Program-made: the position numbers and the translations under genes
Shown here: positions 35,724-44,416 of the stretch, one piece after another
Layout of the letters: each line of letters opens with the position of its first letter
Numbering within the stretch: the stretch's first letter is position 1
The notes under the pieces: model-generated
The model's input: only the letters and a program-made list of their open reading frames with translations
Database searches by the model: none
What the model was told of the DNA's origin: nothing
From: Bacteroidota bacterium
GTDB lineage: Bacteria > Bacteroidota > Bacteroidia > Chitinophagales > Chitinophagaceae
Reading direction: 5' to 3'
Assembly: GCA_016868855.1 (NCBI GenBank)
Contig: VGFP01000001.1
Location: 186,001 to 250,000, forward strand
DNA length: 64,000 nt

Positions 35724-37017
35724 ACTCTTCATCATAAGCTTCTTTTTCATTCAATTGATTGCTGCACAGGATTCAGTATTTACTGCAAATGAGGTGATCG
35801 GCATTGCTGTCAAGGAAAACCTGGATATTCAGATTGCACAGTCAGATGTTGATATTGCTAAAATCAACAACAACTGGGGAAATGCCGGTATATTACCAAC
35901 CATAGCAGCCCAGGCTACCAATACAGAGGCGGTTTCCAACTTGAACCAAAAACTAAACAATGGAAACTCTATACAAAGAAACAATGTGGCCAACAACAAT
36001 CTCAATGCTAACCTGAACCTGAGCTGGAGGATATACAATGGAATGAGAATCAGATCAACCAAAGAAAGATTTGAAATCATCGAAAGAATGGGCAACATCG
36101 CTTTTAAACAGCAAGTTGATCAGGTAATTTTCGATGTACTGAGTGTGTATTTCAATCTGGTGCGATTGAATAAACAGGTGAATTCCACATTGGCAATCAT
36201 TGATTTCTCGAAAGAAAGAGTCAAAATTGCTGAAACCCGATTCAATGTTGGAAGTGGCACCAAAACAGATATGTTGCAAGCCAAAATTGATTTGAATGCA
36301 CAAGAAGTTAGCCTTCAAAATATATTCAGACAAATTGCTGCCACCAAAGCAAGCATGAACAATTTATTGAAGAGGAATCCCTCCCAGCCCATTTATGCCA
36401 AAGAAGAGCAGTTCAGGATCCCCTTTATCAATTTGGAAGAAGTTTTTAAAAAAATTGACGAGCAGAATTTTCAAATGCTGATGGCCCAGCAGACTAAATT
36501 GAATTTAGCGAATGACAGAAAAATCATTTACTCTCAAAAGTTACCAACCCTCACATTGAATTCAGCTGCATTTTTGAATAGAACCATCTCCACGGCAGGT
36601 TTGTTTCTCACCAATCAAACCTACGGTCCAAATGTGGGATTGACTGTTGGTGTACCAATTTTCCAAAGCAATATCAACAAAACCCAATTAAGAGTAAATA
36701 CAGTTCAGCAAAAACAACAAAATCTTGAAATAGAAGCTTTGAGAGCAAGAATTCAACGAGATCTCTATATTGCCTATCAGGAATACCAAAATGCCATCGA
36801 AGCGGCCAAGGTTGAAGAAATCAATGTGAAACTAGCAGAGGAAAACAATAAAATATCTACAGAAAGATTCCGAAAACTGCAAAGCAATTCAATTGAACTG
36901 CGACAGGCACAATTGAGTTTAAACGAGGCGCAGGACAGGTATATCAATGCTCAGTACAGAGCTCATATCGCTGCTACTTCCATCCTTTTCATCATTGGAG
37001 AGATCAGCAACTTCTGA
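35713..37017 (+). CDS. TolC-family outer-membrane efflux protein
   Basis: The outer-membrane channel of the tripartite pump. The 434-residue protein has a signal peptide (MHSRLFIISFFFIQLIAAQ) and two long helical repeats of the OEP type. Each repeat carries the internal pattern seen as KERVKIAETRFNVGSGTKTD and as AEENNKISTERFRKLQSNSI. Those repeated halves are the hallmark of the family. It overlaps the pump gene by 11 bases and its stop is adjacent to the stop of cdd on the other strand, with no obvious terminator between. Confidence 0.93.
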   Translation: MHSRLFIISFFFIQLIAAQDSVFTANEVIGIAVKENLDIQIAQSDVDIAKINNNWGNAGILPTIAAQATNTEAVSNLNQKLNNGNSIQRNNVANNNLNANLNLSWRIYNGMRIRSTKERFEIIERMGNIAFKQQVDQVIFDVLSVYFNLVRLNKQVNSTLAIIDFSKERVKIAETRFNVGSGTKTDMLQAKIDLNAQEVSLQNIFRQIAATKASMNNLLKRNPSQPIYAKEEQFRIPFINLEEVFKKIDEQNFQMLMAQQTKLNLANDRKIIYSQKLPTLTLNSAAFLNRTISTAGLFLTNQTYGPNVGLTVGVPIFQSNINKTQLRVNTVQQKQQNLEIEALRARIQRDLYIAYQEYQNAIEAAKVEEINVKLAEENNKISTERFRKLQSNSIELRQAQLSLNEAQDRYINAQYRAHIAATSILFIIGEISNF

Positions 37018-37506
37018 TTACTTGATAAGGTTTTGTTTCTTGAAAGCCATTGGCAGAAGATCAGATACTGAATTGAATTTAAAAACTTCACCTGATTGTC
37101 CAGTTAAAAGCAATCGAATTGGATGTTTGAATCTTGATTCAAACTCAACAAGTGACTGACGGCAAATTCCACAAGGGGCAATAGGTTGATTGACAGCTTG
37201 TTTTTCTGAAATATAACTGATGCAAATAGTTTTGATCAATGCATCTGATGCAACAGATGAAATGGCGGCCAACATGACTCGCTCTGCACACAATCCAATG
37301 GGATATGAAGCATTTTCCTGGTTTGTTCCGTGTATATATGCTCCGTCTGAAGTTACTGCTACACTGGCAACTTGAAAACCTGAATAAGGTGCATAGGCCT
37401 TAGAGGCAAGCTTTCTGGCTTCAATGATAAGACGTTGATCGGATTCATCCAACTCTCCTGCTTCCTTGTATGTGTTATACTGAATATCTATTGAAGCATT
37501 CTTCAT
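37018..37506 (-). CDS. cdd: Cytidine deaminase
   Basis: The enzyme deaminates cytidine and deoxycytidine to uridine forms. With the ATG at 37506 it has 162 residues. The catalytic zinc motif is GLCAERVMLAA, with the Glu proton shuttle, and PCGICRQSL supplies the other two zinc cysteines. This is the three-cysteine tetrameric type. AYAPYSGFQVASV is the substrate-binding segment. It starts five bases after the lepB stop; a longer upstream frame inside lepB is not needed. Confidence 0.95.
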   Translation of the reverse strand: MKNASIDIQYNTYKEAGELDESDQRLIIEARKLASKAYAPYSGFQVASVAVTSDGAYIHGTNQENASYPIGLCAERVMLAAISSVASDALIKTICISYISEKQAVNQPIAPCGICRQSLVEFESRFKHPIRLLLTGQSGEVFKFNSVSDLLPMAFKKQNLIK

Positions 37507-37511
37507 GCATG

Positions 37512-39038
37512 TTATTTTATTGGTCGGAAAATTCTGTTCCAACGTGGACCCTTCTGCCAGCTGAACCAAATAAAAGAAGCTTTGCCTACAATATGATCTT
37601 CCGGAACAAATCCCCAAAAGCGGGAATCCTGTGAATTATGTCTGTTATCACCCATCATCCAGTAGTAATTCATTTTAAATGTGTAGGAAACAGCGGGACT
37701 GTCATTGATGAAAATTTTTCCATCTCTTCTTTCAAGTTGATTGTTTTCATACACCTGAATGGCACGCTGATACAAAGCGATGTTTTTATCATTCAATTCA
37801 ACTGCATCACCTTTTCTTGGAATCCAAACGGGTCCGAAATTATCTTCGCTCCATTTATAATTTGTTGTATCATTTGGAAAAGTATTTCCGAAACCACTGG
37901 TATTTAGCTCAGGAGTGAGCATGGATCTTACTACAAATGGAAATGCTTTGACTTTTTCAAGTTGACCCGCGGTAAGAGTAATTCGATAAGTATTTTGCAT
38001 TCCCTCCAACTGCATGAAATCTCTTTGTTCGGGATCTTCCAAATCGATGTTCAATTCATCAGATATAAACTCTTCCGGAAAAAATCCTTTTCCGTCTAAC
38101 ATAACGATGTAAGGCATTTCTGCATCTTGGGGATTTTCGCTGATCTTTCCGTTTACATATACCATTCCGTCCTTGATGCTGATGGTATCTCCGGCAATGG
38201 CAACACAACGTTTGATGAAATTTTCTCTTTTGTCAACCGGTCTTGTGATGATATCATTCCTCTCTGCAAAAAGCATATCTCTGTTTCCACCTCTTGCTTC
38301 ATAGGCCCTCAAATAATCATAATAATTGATTTCAGATTGAAATTCTCTTATTACTGTATCCCCCACTGGATAATTGAATACAACCACATCATTGCGTATG
38401 ACAGGTTGTGCGAAGAATCTTTTATAGGGAAGTTTGATCCACTCCAAATACGATTGTGCTGTACTCAATGGCAAAGTATGGTGAACAAAGGGAAATGCCA
38501 ATAGTGTATTGGGCACTCTTGGACCATAAGAGGTTTTGCTGACAAACAGAAAGTCGTTCACCAACAATGTCTTTTCCATGGAGCCAGTTGGAATGACGTA
38601 AGCTTCGAATACAAAAGTCCTTACAATTGTTGCTGCAACAATGGCAAAAACAGAAGCATCCACCCATTCTCTGGCTGCAGATTTATTGTAGTTTTTCACC
38701 ACTGCCAGTCCGCCAAATCTTTCATTTTTAGAAAATCCCAGGTATGGAAAATATATGAAAGGAATCAACACAGTAGCAGCATGGTGCAAGAGATGAAAAC
38801 GTCCGAAGTGTTCTACGAATTTGATACCAATCCAAATGGTCACGAATTGACCTACAATAGGAATCAACTGAAAAAAGAACCAGTAAGATTTCAGGTCCAT
38901 TTTTTTTACCATGAACCAGGTATTGTAGAGGGGAATCAAAGCCTTCCATCCATCGATGCCTGCTTTTTTAAACATTCCGAACAGACCTGCATGCAATCCG
39001 ATTACCGCCAAAATAAAAATGATCCATCCAAGACTCAT
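37512..39038 (-). CDS. lepB: Signal peptidase I with N-terminal membrane domain
   Basis: LepB cleaves signal peptides of exported proteins on the outer face of the inner membrane. The start at 39038 (MSLGWIIFILAVIG) gives 508 residues, about twice the size of minimal enzymes. Residues 1 to about 120 form an extra domain with several helices (IDGWKALIPLYNTWFMVKKM), of the type found attached to Bacteroidota LepB. The serine motif is YVIPTGSMEKTLLV and the lysine motif is NFIKRCVAIAGDTI. YWMMGDNRHNSQDSRFWGFV is the terminal conserved box. The large insert between Ser and Lys motifs is also typical of the phylum. A TACTTTTG element lies 18 bases upstream. Confidence 0.95.
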   Translation of the reverse strand: MSLGWIIFILAVIGLHAGLFGMFKKAGIDGWKALIPLYNTWFMVKKMDLKSYWFFFQLIPIVGQFVTIWIGIKFVEHFGRFHLLHHAATVLIPFIYFPYLGFSKNERFGGLAVVKNYNKSAAREWVDASVFAIVAATIVRTFVFEAYVIPTGSMEKTLLVNDFLFVSKTSYGPRVPNTLLAFPFVHHTLPLSTAQSYLEWIKLPYKRFFAQPVIRNDVVVFNYPVGDTVIREFQSEINYYDYLRAYEARGGNRDMLFAERNDIITRPVDKRENFIKRCVAIAGDTISIKDGMVYVNGKISENPQDAEMPYIVMLDGKGFFPEEFISDELNIDLEDPEQRDFMQLEGMQNTYRITLTAGQLEKVKAFPFVVRSMLTPELNTSGFGNTFPNDTTNYKWSEDNFGPVWIPRKGDAVELNDKNIALYQRAIQVYENNQLERRDGKIFINDSPAVSYTFKMNYYWMMGDNRHNSQDSRFWGFVPEDHIVGKASFIWFSWQKGPRWNRIFRPIK

Positions 39039-39056
39039 AGACCTGTATTTAGCTTT

Positions 39057-39064
39057 CAAAAGTA
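39057..39064 (-). promoter_or_regulatory. -7 element before lepB
   Basis: The minus strand reads TACTTTTG, matching TAnnTTTG, and ends 18 bases before the lepB ATG at 39038. Confidence 0.45.
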
Positions 39065-39152
39065 ATATAAAAAGAAAGAATTGTCCCACACTTGCCTATA
39101 AGCACGTGTTAAAAGGTATAATCGGTAAGAAATGAAGAAATTATCAAAAAAA

Positions 39153-39653
39153 TCAAATAGCAGTTCCGACTTTGGCTGATCTACGGGTTGATTTTACCCT
39201 TGCCATATCTTTTACAGTGGCATCCAAATCAAGAACTTCAATGGCATCTTCATTGCAGGCTGATTCAACGGTTGAAGTACAAAAACGCATGGCCACCCAA
39301 ACATGATCAATGACAACCTCGTCGATTTTTTGGAATCCTTTAGACATCAAACAATCCCAATGCAAATCCCTGTTTAAATCACTAACAATTTTGGAGGTAG
39401 GTTTGGGATAAGCAATCCATAGCTTTCCTTTGTCTTTCAGGGCTGGAATAACATCTTTTAAAATACCAGATAACTGATTGTAGTTGACCGCAAAAACCAG
39501 AGCGAAATCGATTTTTCTGCTTTTTAGCAGCGGGGTTACATTTTTAGCAAAGGATAATTTTGTAAAAAACTTTTCAAGGGTTGAAGGAATACCTTGAATC
39601 AGAAGGTTTTTTTCTTCACAAAGCTGAAGCTTGTCAAAAATGTTTATAAGCAT
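39153..39653 (-). CDS. DUF3052-like protein
   Basis: A 166-residue protein of unknown function. The middle, FALVFAVNYNQLSGILKDVI followed by GKLWIAYPKPTSKIVSDLNR and later HVWVAMRF, matches the DUF3052 pattern of a small alpha/beta fold with a conserved YPK..SK...DLNRD box. The C-terminal 30 residues are extra and basic (KDMARVKSTRRSAKVGTAI). No signal peptide is present. It stands alone between lepB and plsY, and a perfect 15-base palindrome lies 24 bases upstream of its ATG. Confidence 0.7.
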   Translation of the reverse strand: MLINIFDKLQLCEEKNLLIQGIPSTLEKFFTKLSFAKNVTPLLKSRKIDFALVFAVNYNQLSGILKDVIPALKDKGKLWIAYPKPTSKIVSDLNRDLHWDCLMSKGFQKIDEVVIDHVWVAMRFCTSTVESACNEDAIEVLDLDATVKDMARVKSTRRSAKVGTAI

Positions 39654-39677
39654 TCTACAGTCAGATTTGGTTTGGGA

Positions 39678-39692
39678 GTGTTAAATTAACAC
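39678..39692. promoter_or_regulatory. Palindrome GTGTTAAATTAACAC
   Basis: GTGTTAA-A-TTAACAC is a perfect 7+1+7 palindrome in the gap between plsY and the DUF3052-like gene. The one-base centre makes it a poor RNA hairpin, so a protein-binding dyad is a better reading than a terminator. No second copy was noticed in the window. Confidence 0.35.
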
Positions 39693-39724
39693 TTTTTCCA
39701 CAATAAATAAGATGAAATCTAGCT

Positions 39725-40369
39725 CTATTGGAGGTTTCTTCGGCGGTCCCTTTTTTTGAAAATGGGGACTTTATTCTCATTGCCCGACAGCAAGCGGCCA
39801 ATGTTTTTTTGATGGGTCAGTATGACCAGCAAAGCAACAGCAATGGCAAAGACCCGGTAAGCATTGTTGTCAACATTAAAAACAATCAGGATAAATATGG
39901 GGAAAGCAATGCTTGCAAGTATGGAACTCAATGATACAAAACGAGTTAGGTATAATACCAGTAAGAAAACCCCAATGCAACTGAGAGCTGTCCATGGTGA
40001 AACGGCTATGATCAAACCAAACAGGGTTGCAACACCCTTTCCACCTCTGAATTCAGCCCATATGGGAAAAATATGTCCAATGACCGCAGCCAGTCCTAGT
40101 CCAATTTGAAAATTCGTTCTCTCAAATTCGTTTTGAACATAGAAAGGCAGCAAAAAAGCCAGTTTTACTGCTATAAATCCCTTTAAAATGTCCAAAAACA
40201 TAACGATTGAGCCCCATTTGCTACCAAGAACCCGGAATGTATTGGTGGCACCTGCGTTTCCACTGCCATAATCTCTGATGTCTATGTTGAACTGAGATCT
40301 GCTAACAATGACAGATGTGGGTATAGAACCAATCAAATAGGCCGCAATGATCAACAAAACTTCGTTCAT
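39725..40369 (-). CDS. plsY: Glycerol-3-phosphate acyltransferase PlsY
   Basis: PlsY transfers acyl groups from acyl-phosphate to glycerol-3-phosphate, the first step of phospholipid synthesis. With the ATG at 40369 it has 214 residues, about five membrane helices and all three family motifs: YLIGSIPTSVIVSR, YGSGNAGATNTFRVLG and FRGGKGVATLFG. A basic C-terminal tail (KKRDRRRNLQ) is cytoplasmic. A TAATTTTG promoter element lies 25 bases upstream. Confidence 0.95.
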   Translation of the reverse strand: MNEVLLIIAAYLIGSIPTSVIVSRSQFNIDIRDYGSGNAGATNTFRVLGSKWGSIVMFLDILKGFIAVKLAFLLPFYVQNEFERTNFQIGLGLAAVIGHIFPIWAEFRGGKGVATLFGLIIAVSPWTALSCIGVFLLVLYLTRFVSLSSILASIAFPIFILIVFNVDNNAYRVFAIAVALLVILTHQKNIGRLLSGNENKVPIFKKRDRRRNLQ

Positions 40370-40394
40370 TTGTAGAGGCAAAAATGATGAACAT

Positions 40395-40402
40395 CAAAAT
40401 TA
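40395..40402 (-). promoter_or_regulatory. -7 element before plsY
   Basis: The minus strand reads TAATTTTG, matching TAnnTTTG, 25 bases before the plsY ATG. Confidence 0.45.
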
Positions 40403-40444
40403 ATCAAAAAATAATAACTGTCGTTTCTGGTTGAAGCTTTGAAA

Positions 40445-41257
40445 TCATATATTGAACGAAATTGCAATCCATCCTTGCTCTTCATATTGTTTAATTTTAG
40501 AGCCAAATAACGGATCATATATTGAACATATATCTTCGTAATCTATTGATAATAAACCACTTAATAAAATACCACCCTTAGTGTCGATTAAGCGACTAAG
40601 AGAGTTTGCGTGATCAGTCAGTATATTTTTGTTGATATTGGCGAGGATGATGTCAAATGATCCAAGATTTGTTAAATCATCTTTTAACTGAACCTTGATT
40701 TTTGTAGCCTTGTTCATCGCAATATTTTCCATTGCATTTTCAAAACTCCAGTTGTCGTTGTCGATGGCAAGAACATGCTCTGCTCCCAATTTTTCTGCCA
40801 GAATAGCCAGAATGCCAGTCCCAGTTCCAAAATCAAGCACCCTCTTGCCCTTAAAATCAATCTCAAGCATGGCCTCCATCATCATTTTGGTTGTTGCATG
40901 GTGACCCGTTCCAAAACTCATCTTCGGTGTAATGATGATATCATGTTCAACACTGCTGATGGCAGGATGAAAATCTGCTCTGACATAAATCTTGCCTGGA
41001 ATCTCAACTGGTTGAAAATTGGATTCCCAGCTGGCATTCCAATTGGTTTCCTCCAAAATGGATTCATCCATTTGAATGTTGTGCTCATTTACCCACTGCC
41101 TCAATGCCTCCAAATCTGCATCAGTTGTGAGTGCATAAGCTTTGATCGCTGTGTCTAATTCTTCCCATTGACTGAACCCAAACGATGGAAGAAAAGCATA
41201 GATCAACTCTTTTTCTGCCTGTTCAATTTGCTGAAGATGTATTTCAATGTATTGCAT
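40445..41257 (-). CDS. prmA: Ribosomal protein L11 methyltransferase
   Basis: PrmA trimethylates residues of ribosomal protein L11. The 270-residue protein has an N-terminal L11-binding domain and a C-terminal class I methyltransferase domain. The SAM loop is VLDFGTGTGILAILAEKLGA (near residues 140-159), motif IV is ILANINKNIL, and MSFGTGHHATTKMMMEAM is the family-specific segment. Its ATG directly follows the T-run of the pnp terminator hairpin, leaving no room for a normal leader. If transcribed from pnp it depends on read-through. Confidence 0.95.
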   Translation of the reverse strand: MQYIEIHLQQIEQAEKELIYAFLPSFGFSQWEELDTAIKAYALTTDADLEALRQWVNEHNIQMDESILEETNWNASWESNFQPVEIPGKIYVRADFHPAISSVEHDIIITPKMSFGTGHHATTKMMMEAMLEIDFKGKRVLDFGTGTGILAILAEKLGAEHVLAIDNDNWSFENAMENIAMNKATKIKVQLKDDLTNLGSFDIILANINKNILTDHANSLSRLIDTKGGILLSGLLSIDYEDICSIYDPLFGSKIKQYEEQGWIAISFNI

Positions 41258-41290
41258 AAAAAAAGCCGGAATGAACCGGCTGATTTTTTT
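41258..41290 (-). terminator. pnp terminator abutting the prmA start codon
   Basis: On the minus strand AGCCGG (41281-41276) pairs with CCGGCT (41269-41264) around TTCATT, followed by seven Ts that run straight into the prmA ATG at 41257. The left A-run makes it look functional in both directions. Its upstream arm begins just after the pnp stop at 41289. Confidence 0.85.
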
Positions 41291-43445
41291 AATGTGCAGA
41301 AGATTGTTCGTCCTCTGGTTTTTTGAAATCTGGTTTAGGAATCAATGCCTTTCTGCTGAGTTTGAATTTACCTGTCTTGTGATCAATTCCAATCAACTTG
41401 ACTTTTACTACATCACCCTCATTCAAAATTCCGTCCAAGTTCTCAAGACGTTTCCAGCTTACCTCACTGATGTGCAACAAACCTTGTTTGCCAGGCATGA
41501 ATTCAACGAAAGCACCATAAGGCATGATGGATTTAACGGTAGATTCATATTCTTCACCTACTTCTGGAATAGCAACGATCCCTTTGATCCATGCAACTGC
41601 TTTATCGAGTCCTTCTTTCGCTGGACTGAAAACACTCACTTCACCGTATTTACCAACTTCTTCAATATTAACTGTAGTACCAGTTTCACGTTGAATTTCT
41701 TGGATGATCTTTCCTTGGGGTCCGATCACAGCACCAATGAATTCTTTGTCGATGATGAACTTCTCCATTCTTGGAGCATGCGGCTTTACTTCTTCTCTTG
41801 GTGTTTCGATGCACTGATACATTTCTTGAAGGATATGCAACCTGCCTTTTCTGGCTTGCTCCAATGCCTCGCGCATGGTTTCCATGCTGAGTCCATCAAT
41901 CTTGATATCCATCTGAATTCCGCAGATGCCTTCGCGTGTACCAGTTACTTTGAAGTCCATATCACCCAAATGATCTTCATCACCCAGGATATCTGTAAGA
42001 ATAGCGTATTTTCCATCGGTTGGACGTGTAATGAGTCCCATTGCAACACCACTTACGTGCTTGGGGACTGGCACACCTGCATCCATCAATGCGAGGGAAC
42101 CAGCACAAACAGTAGCCATGGAGGATGATCCATTGGATTCAAGAATATCAGAAACAATTCTCACCGTATAAGCATATTCATTTCCAGGCATCATCTGCTT
42201 CAATGAACGCAAAGCAAGATTTCCGTGTCCCACTTCTCTTCTACCTGGACCTCTCATTGGCTTGACTTCACCAGTGGAGAAAGCAGGGAAATTATAATGG
42301 AGGATAAACTTGCTGTAATCAGATTTGGCTGCGCTTTCAATGAGCAACTCATCGAGCGGAGTACCGAAAGTAACGGTTGTTAGTGATTGGGTTTCACCAC
42401 GGGTAAACAAGGCAGATCCATGTGGAGCAGGAAGTACATCGACTTCCATATTCAAAGGTCTGACTTGATCGAGTGATCTTCCATCGAGACGGATTTTGTC
42501 ATCCAAAATCATATTCCTTACTACATCCCATTTCAGATCCTCAAAATATTTTTTAGCCAATTTCTTTTGCACATCTGTTGCTTCCTCACCGAGTGACTCA
42601 ATCACTTCTTTTTTCAATTCATCATATGCCTTTGAGCGATCTGCTTTGCTGGTGCCGCTTTTTGAAATGGCGTATACCCTTTCTGTTGCGAATGCATTCA
42701 CTTTTTGGTGGATGGCATCATCTGTCAACGGCTTTGTATAATCTCTCTTGCCTTGTACACCTACTTTTTCACGGAGTTGTTCCTGTGCAGTGATTTGGGT
42801 TCTGATCGCATCATGTGCCACTTCCAAAGCTTTGATGAAATCTGCTTCGGAACACTCTTTCGATTCACCTTCAACCATCATCAGGTTCTTATGTGTTGCA
42901 CCGATCATGAAATCCATGTCAGCACTTGCCAATTCTGTTCTTGTTGGATTGACGATGAAATTACCATTTACCCTGGCAACACGTACTTCTGAAATGATTT
43001 CTTTGATGGGAATATCTGATACCGCCAATGCAGCAGAAGCAGCAAGACAGGCCAGTGCATCTGGCATGATCTCTGGATCGCTGGAAACAAGCGTTATCAG
43101 TACCTGAACATCACATAAGTAATCTTCGGGGAACAAAGGACGAAGTGCACGATCTATCAAACGACTGGTCAATATTTCATAGTCGTTCAATCTTGCTTCA
43201 CGTTTGAAAAACGAACCTGGAATTCTTCCAGCAGATGCAAACTTCTCTTGATAGTCTACAGAAAGAGGAAAGAAATCTTGTCCCTCTTTTGGTTCTTTGT
43301 TCGCGCAAACGGTTGCGAGTAAAATACAATTACCCTGACGGACTGTTACAGCTCCATCAGCTTGACGCGCAAGGCGTCCAGTTTCTATGGTTACAATTCG
43401 ACCATTACCAAGGTCGAAACTTGATTGAAAAGGTTGTGATAACAT
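41289..43445 (-). CDS. pnp: Polyribonucleotide nucleotidyltransferase (PNPase)
   Basis: PNPase is a 3'-5' phosphorolytic exoribonuclease of mRNA decay. The 718-residue protein has two RNase PH domains (the first with FFPLSVDYQEKFASAGRIPG, the second with FTRGETQSLTTVTFGTPLD and GPGRREVGHG), a helical linker, a KH domain (IGAVIGPQGKIIQEIQRETG) and a C-terminal S1 domain (YESTVKSIMPYGAFVEFMPG). The order rpsO-pnp matches many bacteria. A perfect 12-base-pair hairpin lies in the intergenic space before it and a strong terminator follows it. Confidence 0.98.
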   Translation of the reverse strand: MLSQPFQSSFDLGNGRIVTIETGRLARQADGAVTVRQGNCILLATVCANKEPKEGQDFFPLSVDYQEKFASAGRIPGSFFKREARLNDYEILTSRLIDRALRPLFPEDYLCDVQVLITLVSSDPEIMPDALACLAASAALAVSDIPIKEIISEVRVARVNGNFIVNPTRTELASADMDFMIGATHKNLMMVEGESKECSEADFIKALEVAHDAIRTQITAQEQLREKVGVQGKRDYTKPLTDDAIHQKVNAFATERVYAISKSGTSKADRSKAYDELKKEVIESLGEEATDVQKKLAKKYFEDLKWDVVRNMILDDKIRLDGRSLDQVRPLNMEVDVLPAPHGSALFTRGETQSLTTVTFGTPLDELLIESAAKSDYSKFILHYNFPAFSTGEVKPMRGPGRREVGHGNLALRSLKQMMPGNEYAYTVRIVSDILESNGSSSMATVCAGSLALMDAGVPVPKHVSGVAMGLITRPTDGKYAILTDILGDEDHLGDMDFKVTGTREGICGIQMDIKIDGLSMETMREALEQARKGRLHILQEMYQCIETPREEVKPHAPRMEKFIIDKEFIGAVIGPQGKIIQEIQRETGTTVNIEEVGKYGEVSVFSPAKEGLDKAVAWIKGIVAIPEVGEEYESTVKSIMPYGAFVEFMPGKQGLLHISEVSWKRLENLDGILNEGDVVKVKLIGIDHKTGKFKLSRKALIPKPDFKKPEDEQSSAH

Positions 43446-43475
43446 GATATGATTTTTGGAGTTGCCTAAAAAGCA

Positions 43476-43502
43476 CTATTCCCAACAAACTGTTGGGAAT
43501 AG
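43476..43502. promoter_or_regulatory. 12-bp perfect hairpin between rpsO and pnp
   Basis: CTATTCCCAACA and TGTTGGGAATAG pair perfectly around a three-base loop. On the coding (minus) strand it begins 16 bases after the rpsO stop and is followed by TGCTTTTT. It could be a partial terminator for rpsO or a processing site; in E. coli the rpsO-pnp gap holds both a terminator and an RNase III hairpin that controls pnp. Confidence 0.7.
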
Positions 43503-43518
43503 AACCAATGAGTTGAAA

Positions 43519-43791
43519 TTATTTTCTTAAACCGAGTTTCTCGATGAGTGCACGATACCCCTGAAGGTTGTGCTTGCTGAGATAAGTAAGCAGTCTTTTG
43601 CGTTGACCAACTTTTCTCATCAAACCACGGTTGGTGGAGAAATCTTTTTTGTTTGATTGCAAATGATTGGAGATCTCTTTGATCTCTTCGGTCAGCAAAG
43701 CAACTTGTGCTTCGATGGAACCTGTGTTCTTGGCATTGCCTCCGAATTCAGCTACGATGGAGGATTTTTTTTCTTTTGTTACAGTTGACAT
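43519..43791 (-). CDS. rpsO: 30S ribosomal protein S15
   Basis: S15 binds 16S rRNA early in 30S assembly and contributes to the bridge with the large subunit. The 90-residue protein has the family core TGSIEAQVALLTEEIKEIS and NHLQSNKKDFSTNRGL, followed by KRLLTYLSKHNLQGYRALIE and the C-terminal KLGLRK. A TAACTTTG promoter element lies about 49 bases upstream of the ATG, so this gene has a longer leader than most in the window. Confidence 0.98.
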   Translation of the reverse strand: MSTVTKEKKSSIVAEFGGNAKNTGSIEAQVALLTEEIKEISNHLQSNKKDFSTNRGLMRKVGQRKRLLTYLSKHNLQGYRALIEKLGLRK

Positions 43792-43840
43792 CTCAATAAT
43801 TTTTTTAATTCATCTCAATTTTACATCTCGAAATTGGACG

Positions 43841-43848
43841 CAAAGTTA
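43841..43848 (-). promoter_or_regulatory. -7 element before rpsO
   Basis: The minus strand reads TAACTTTG with a TTTG 18 bases further upstream, a good match to the TTTG / TAnnTTTG pair of Bacteroidota promoters. The predicted leader of about 45 bases leaves room for S15 autoregulation, but no known S15-binding fold was identified by eye. Confidence 0.7.
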
Positions 43849-43900
43849 ATGAAATTATCCCAAATTCAAAGAAAAAGGGGTTAAATCAAAGGAAATGCGC

Positions 43901-44416
43901 TTATTGCATGTGTTTGATTTTCAGTGCATAGAGCAGCGTAAAGAGTCCGCCTGTGGTTCCTGCAAAAACCGCATAAGAGATCCCCAAAAAGTTACCAGAT
44001 CCAAAAACCAGCAAAGGGGCAATGACGGCGATGATATTTCCCAAAAAGTAAAAATGGAATCCCCTCTTTTTCAACCGCAACATCAACAAGGCCCCAATCA
44101 TGGTTAAAATATTGGAAACCAATGAAAAGAAGCTGTTGTCGCGCATATTGCTTGATGTATTGGCATTGGAAAGATCAACAAGGATTTCATCGAATTTCTG
44201 CTCTGCCCGGGGATCTGCTTGCATGGATTTTTGAAAGATATCTTGCCAATTTTCGATACTCTTGGACATGGCTTGACTCAATGTTTCAGGACTCGAAATG
44301 GCAGAAATTGATGTGAAAATCATGTAAATGCTTCCAAAAATGGTCAAGTAACAGATGATTTTCAAAAATCGCGGAACGAGCGGTGGGGTGGATTCTTGGT
44401 TTTCAAACATCATCAT
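43901..44416 (-). CDS. Unknown four-helix membrane protein
   Basis: Not recognised. The 171-residue protein has one hydrophobic helix near residues 19-42, a polar middle (about residues 45-105, with KSIENWQDIFQKSMQADPRA) likely outside the membrane, and three further helices to the end. It starts with three consecutive ATG codons, the first overlapping the ftsE stop as ATGA, so it is translationally coupled to the ABC ATPase. It might be a partner of that ATPase, but it does not look like FtsX, which has an extracellular domain between helices 1 and 2 and is larger. Confidence 0.65.
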   Translation of the reverse strand: MMMFENQESTPPLVPRFLKIICYLTIFGSIYMIFTSISAISSPETLSQAMSKSIENWQDIFQKSMQADPRAEQKFDEILVDLSNANTSSNMRDNSFFSLVSNILTMIGALLMLRLKKRGFHFYFLGNIIAVIAPLLVFGSGNFLGISYAVFAGTTGGLFTLLYALKIKHMQ

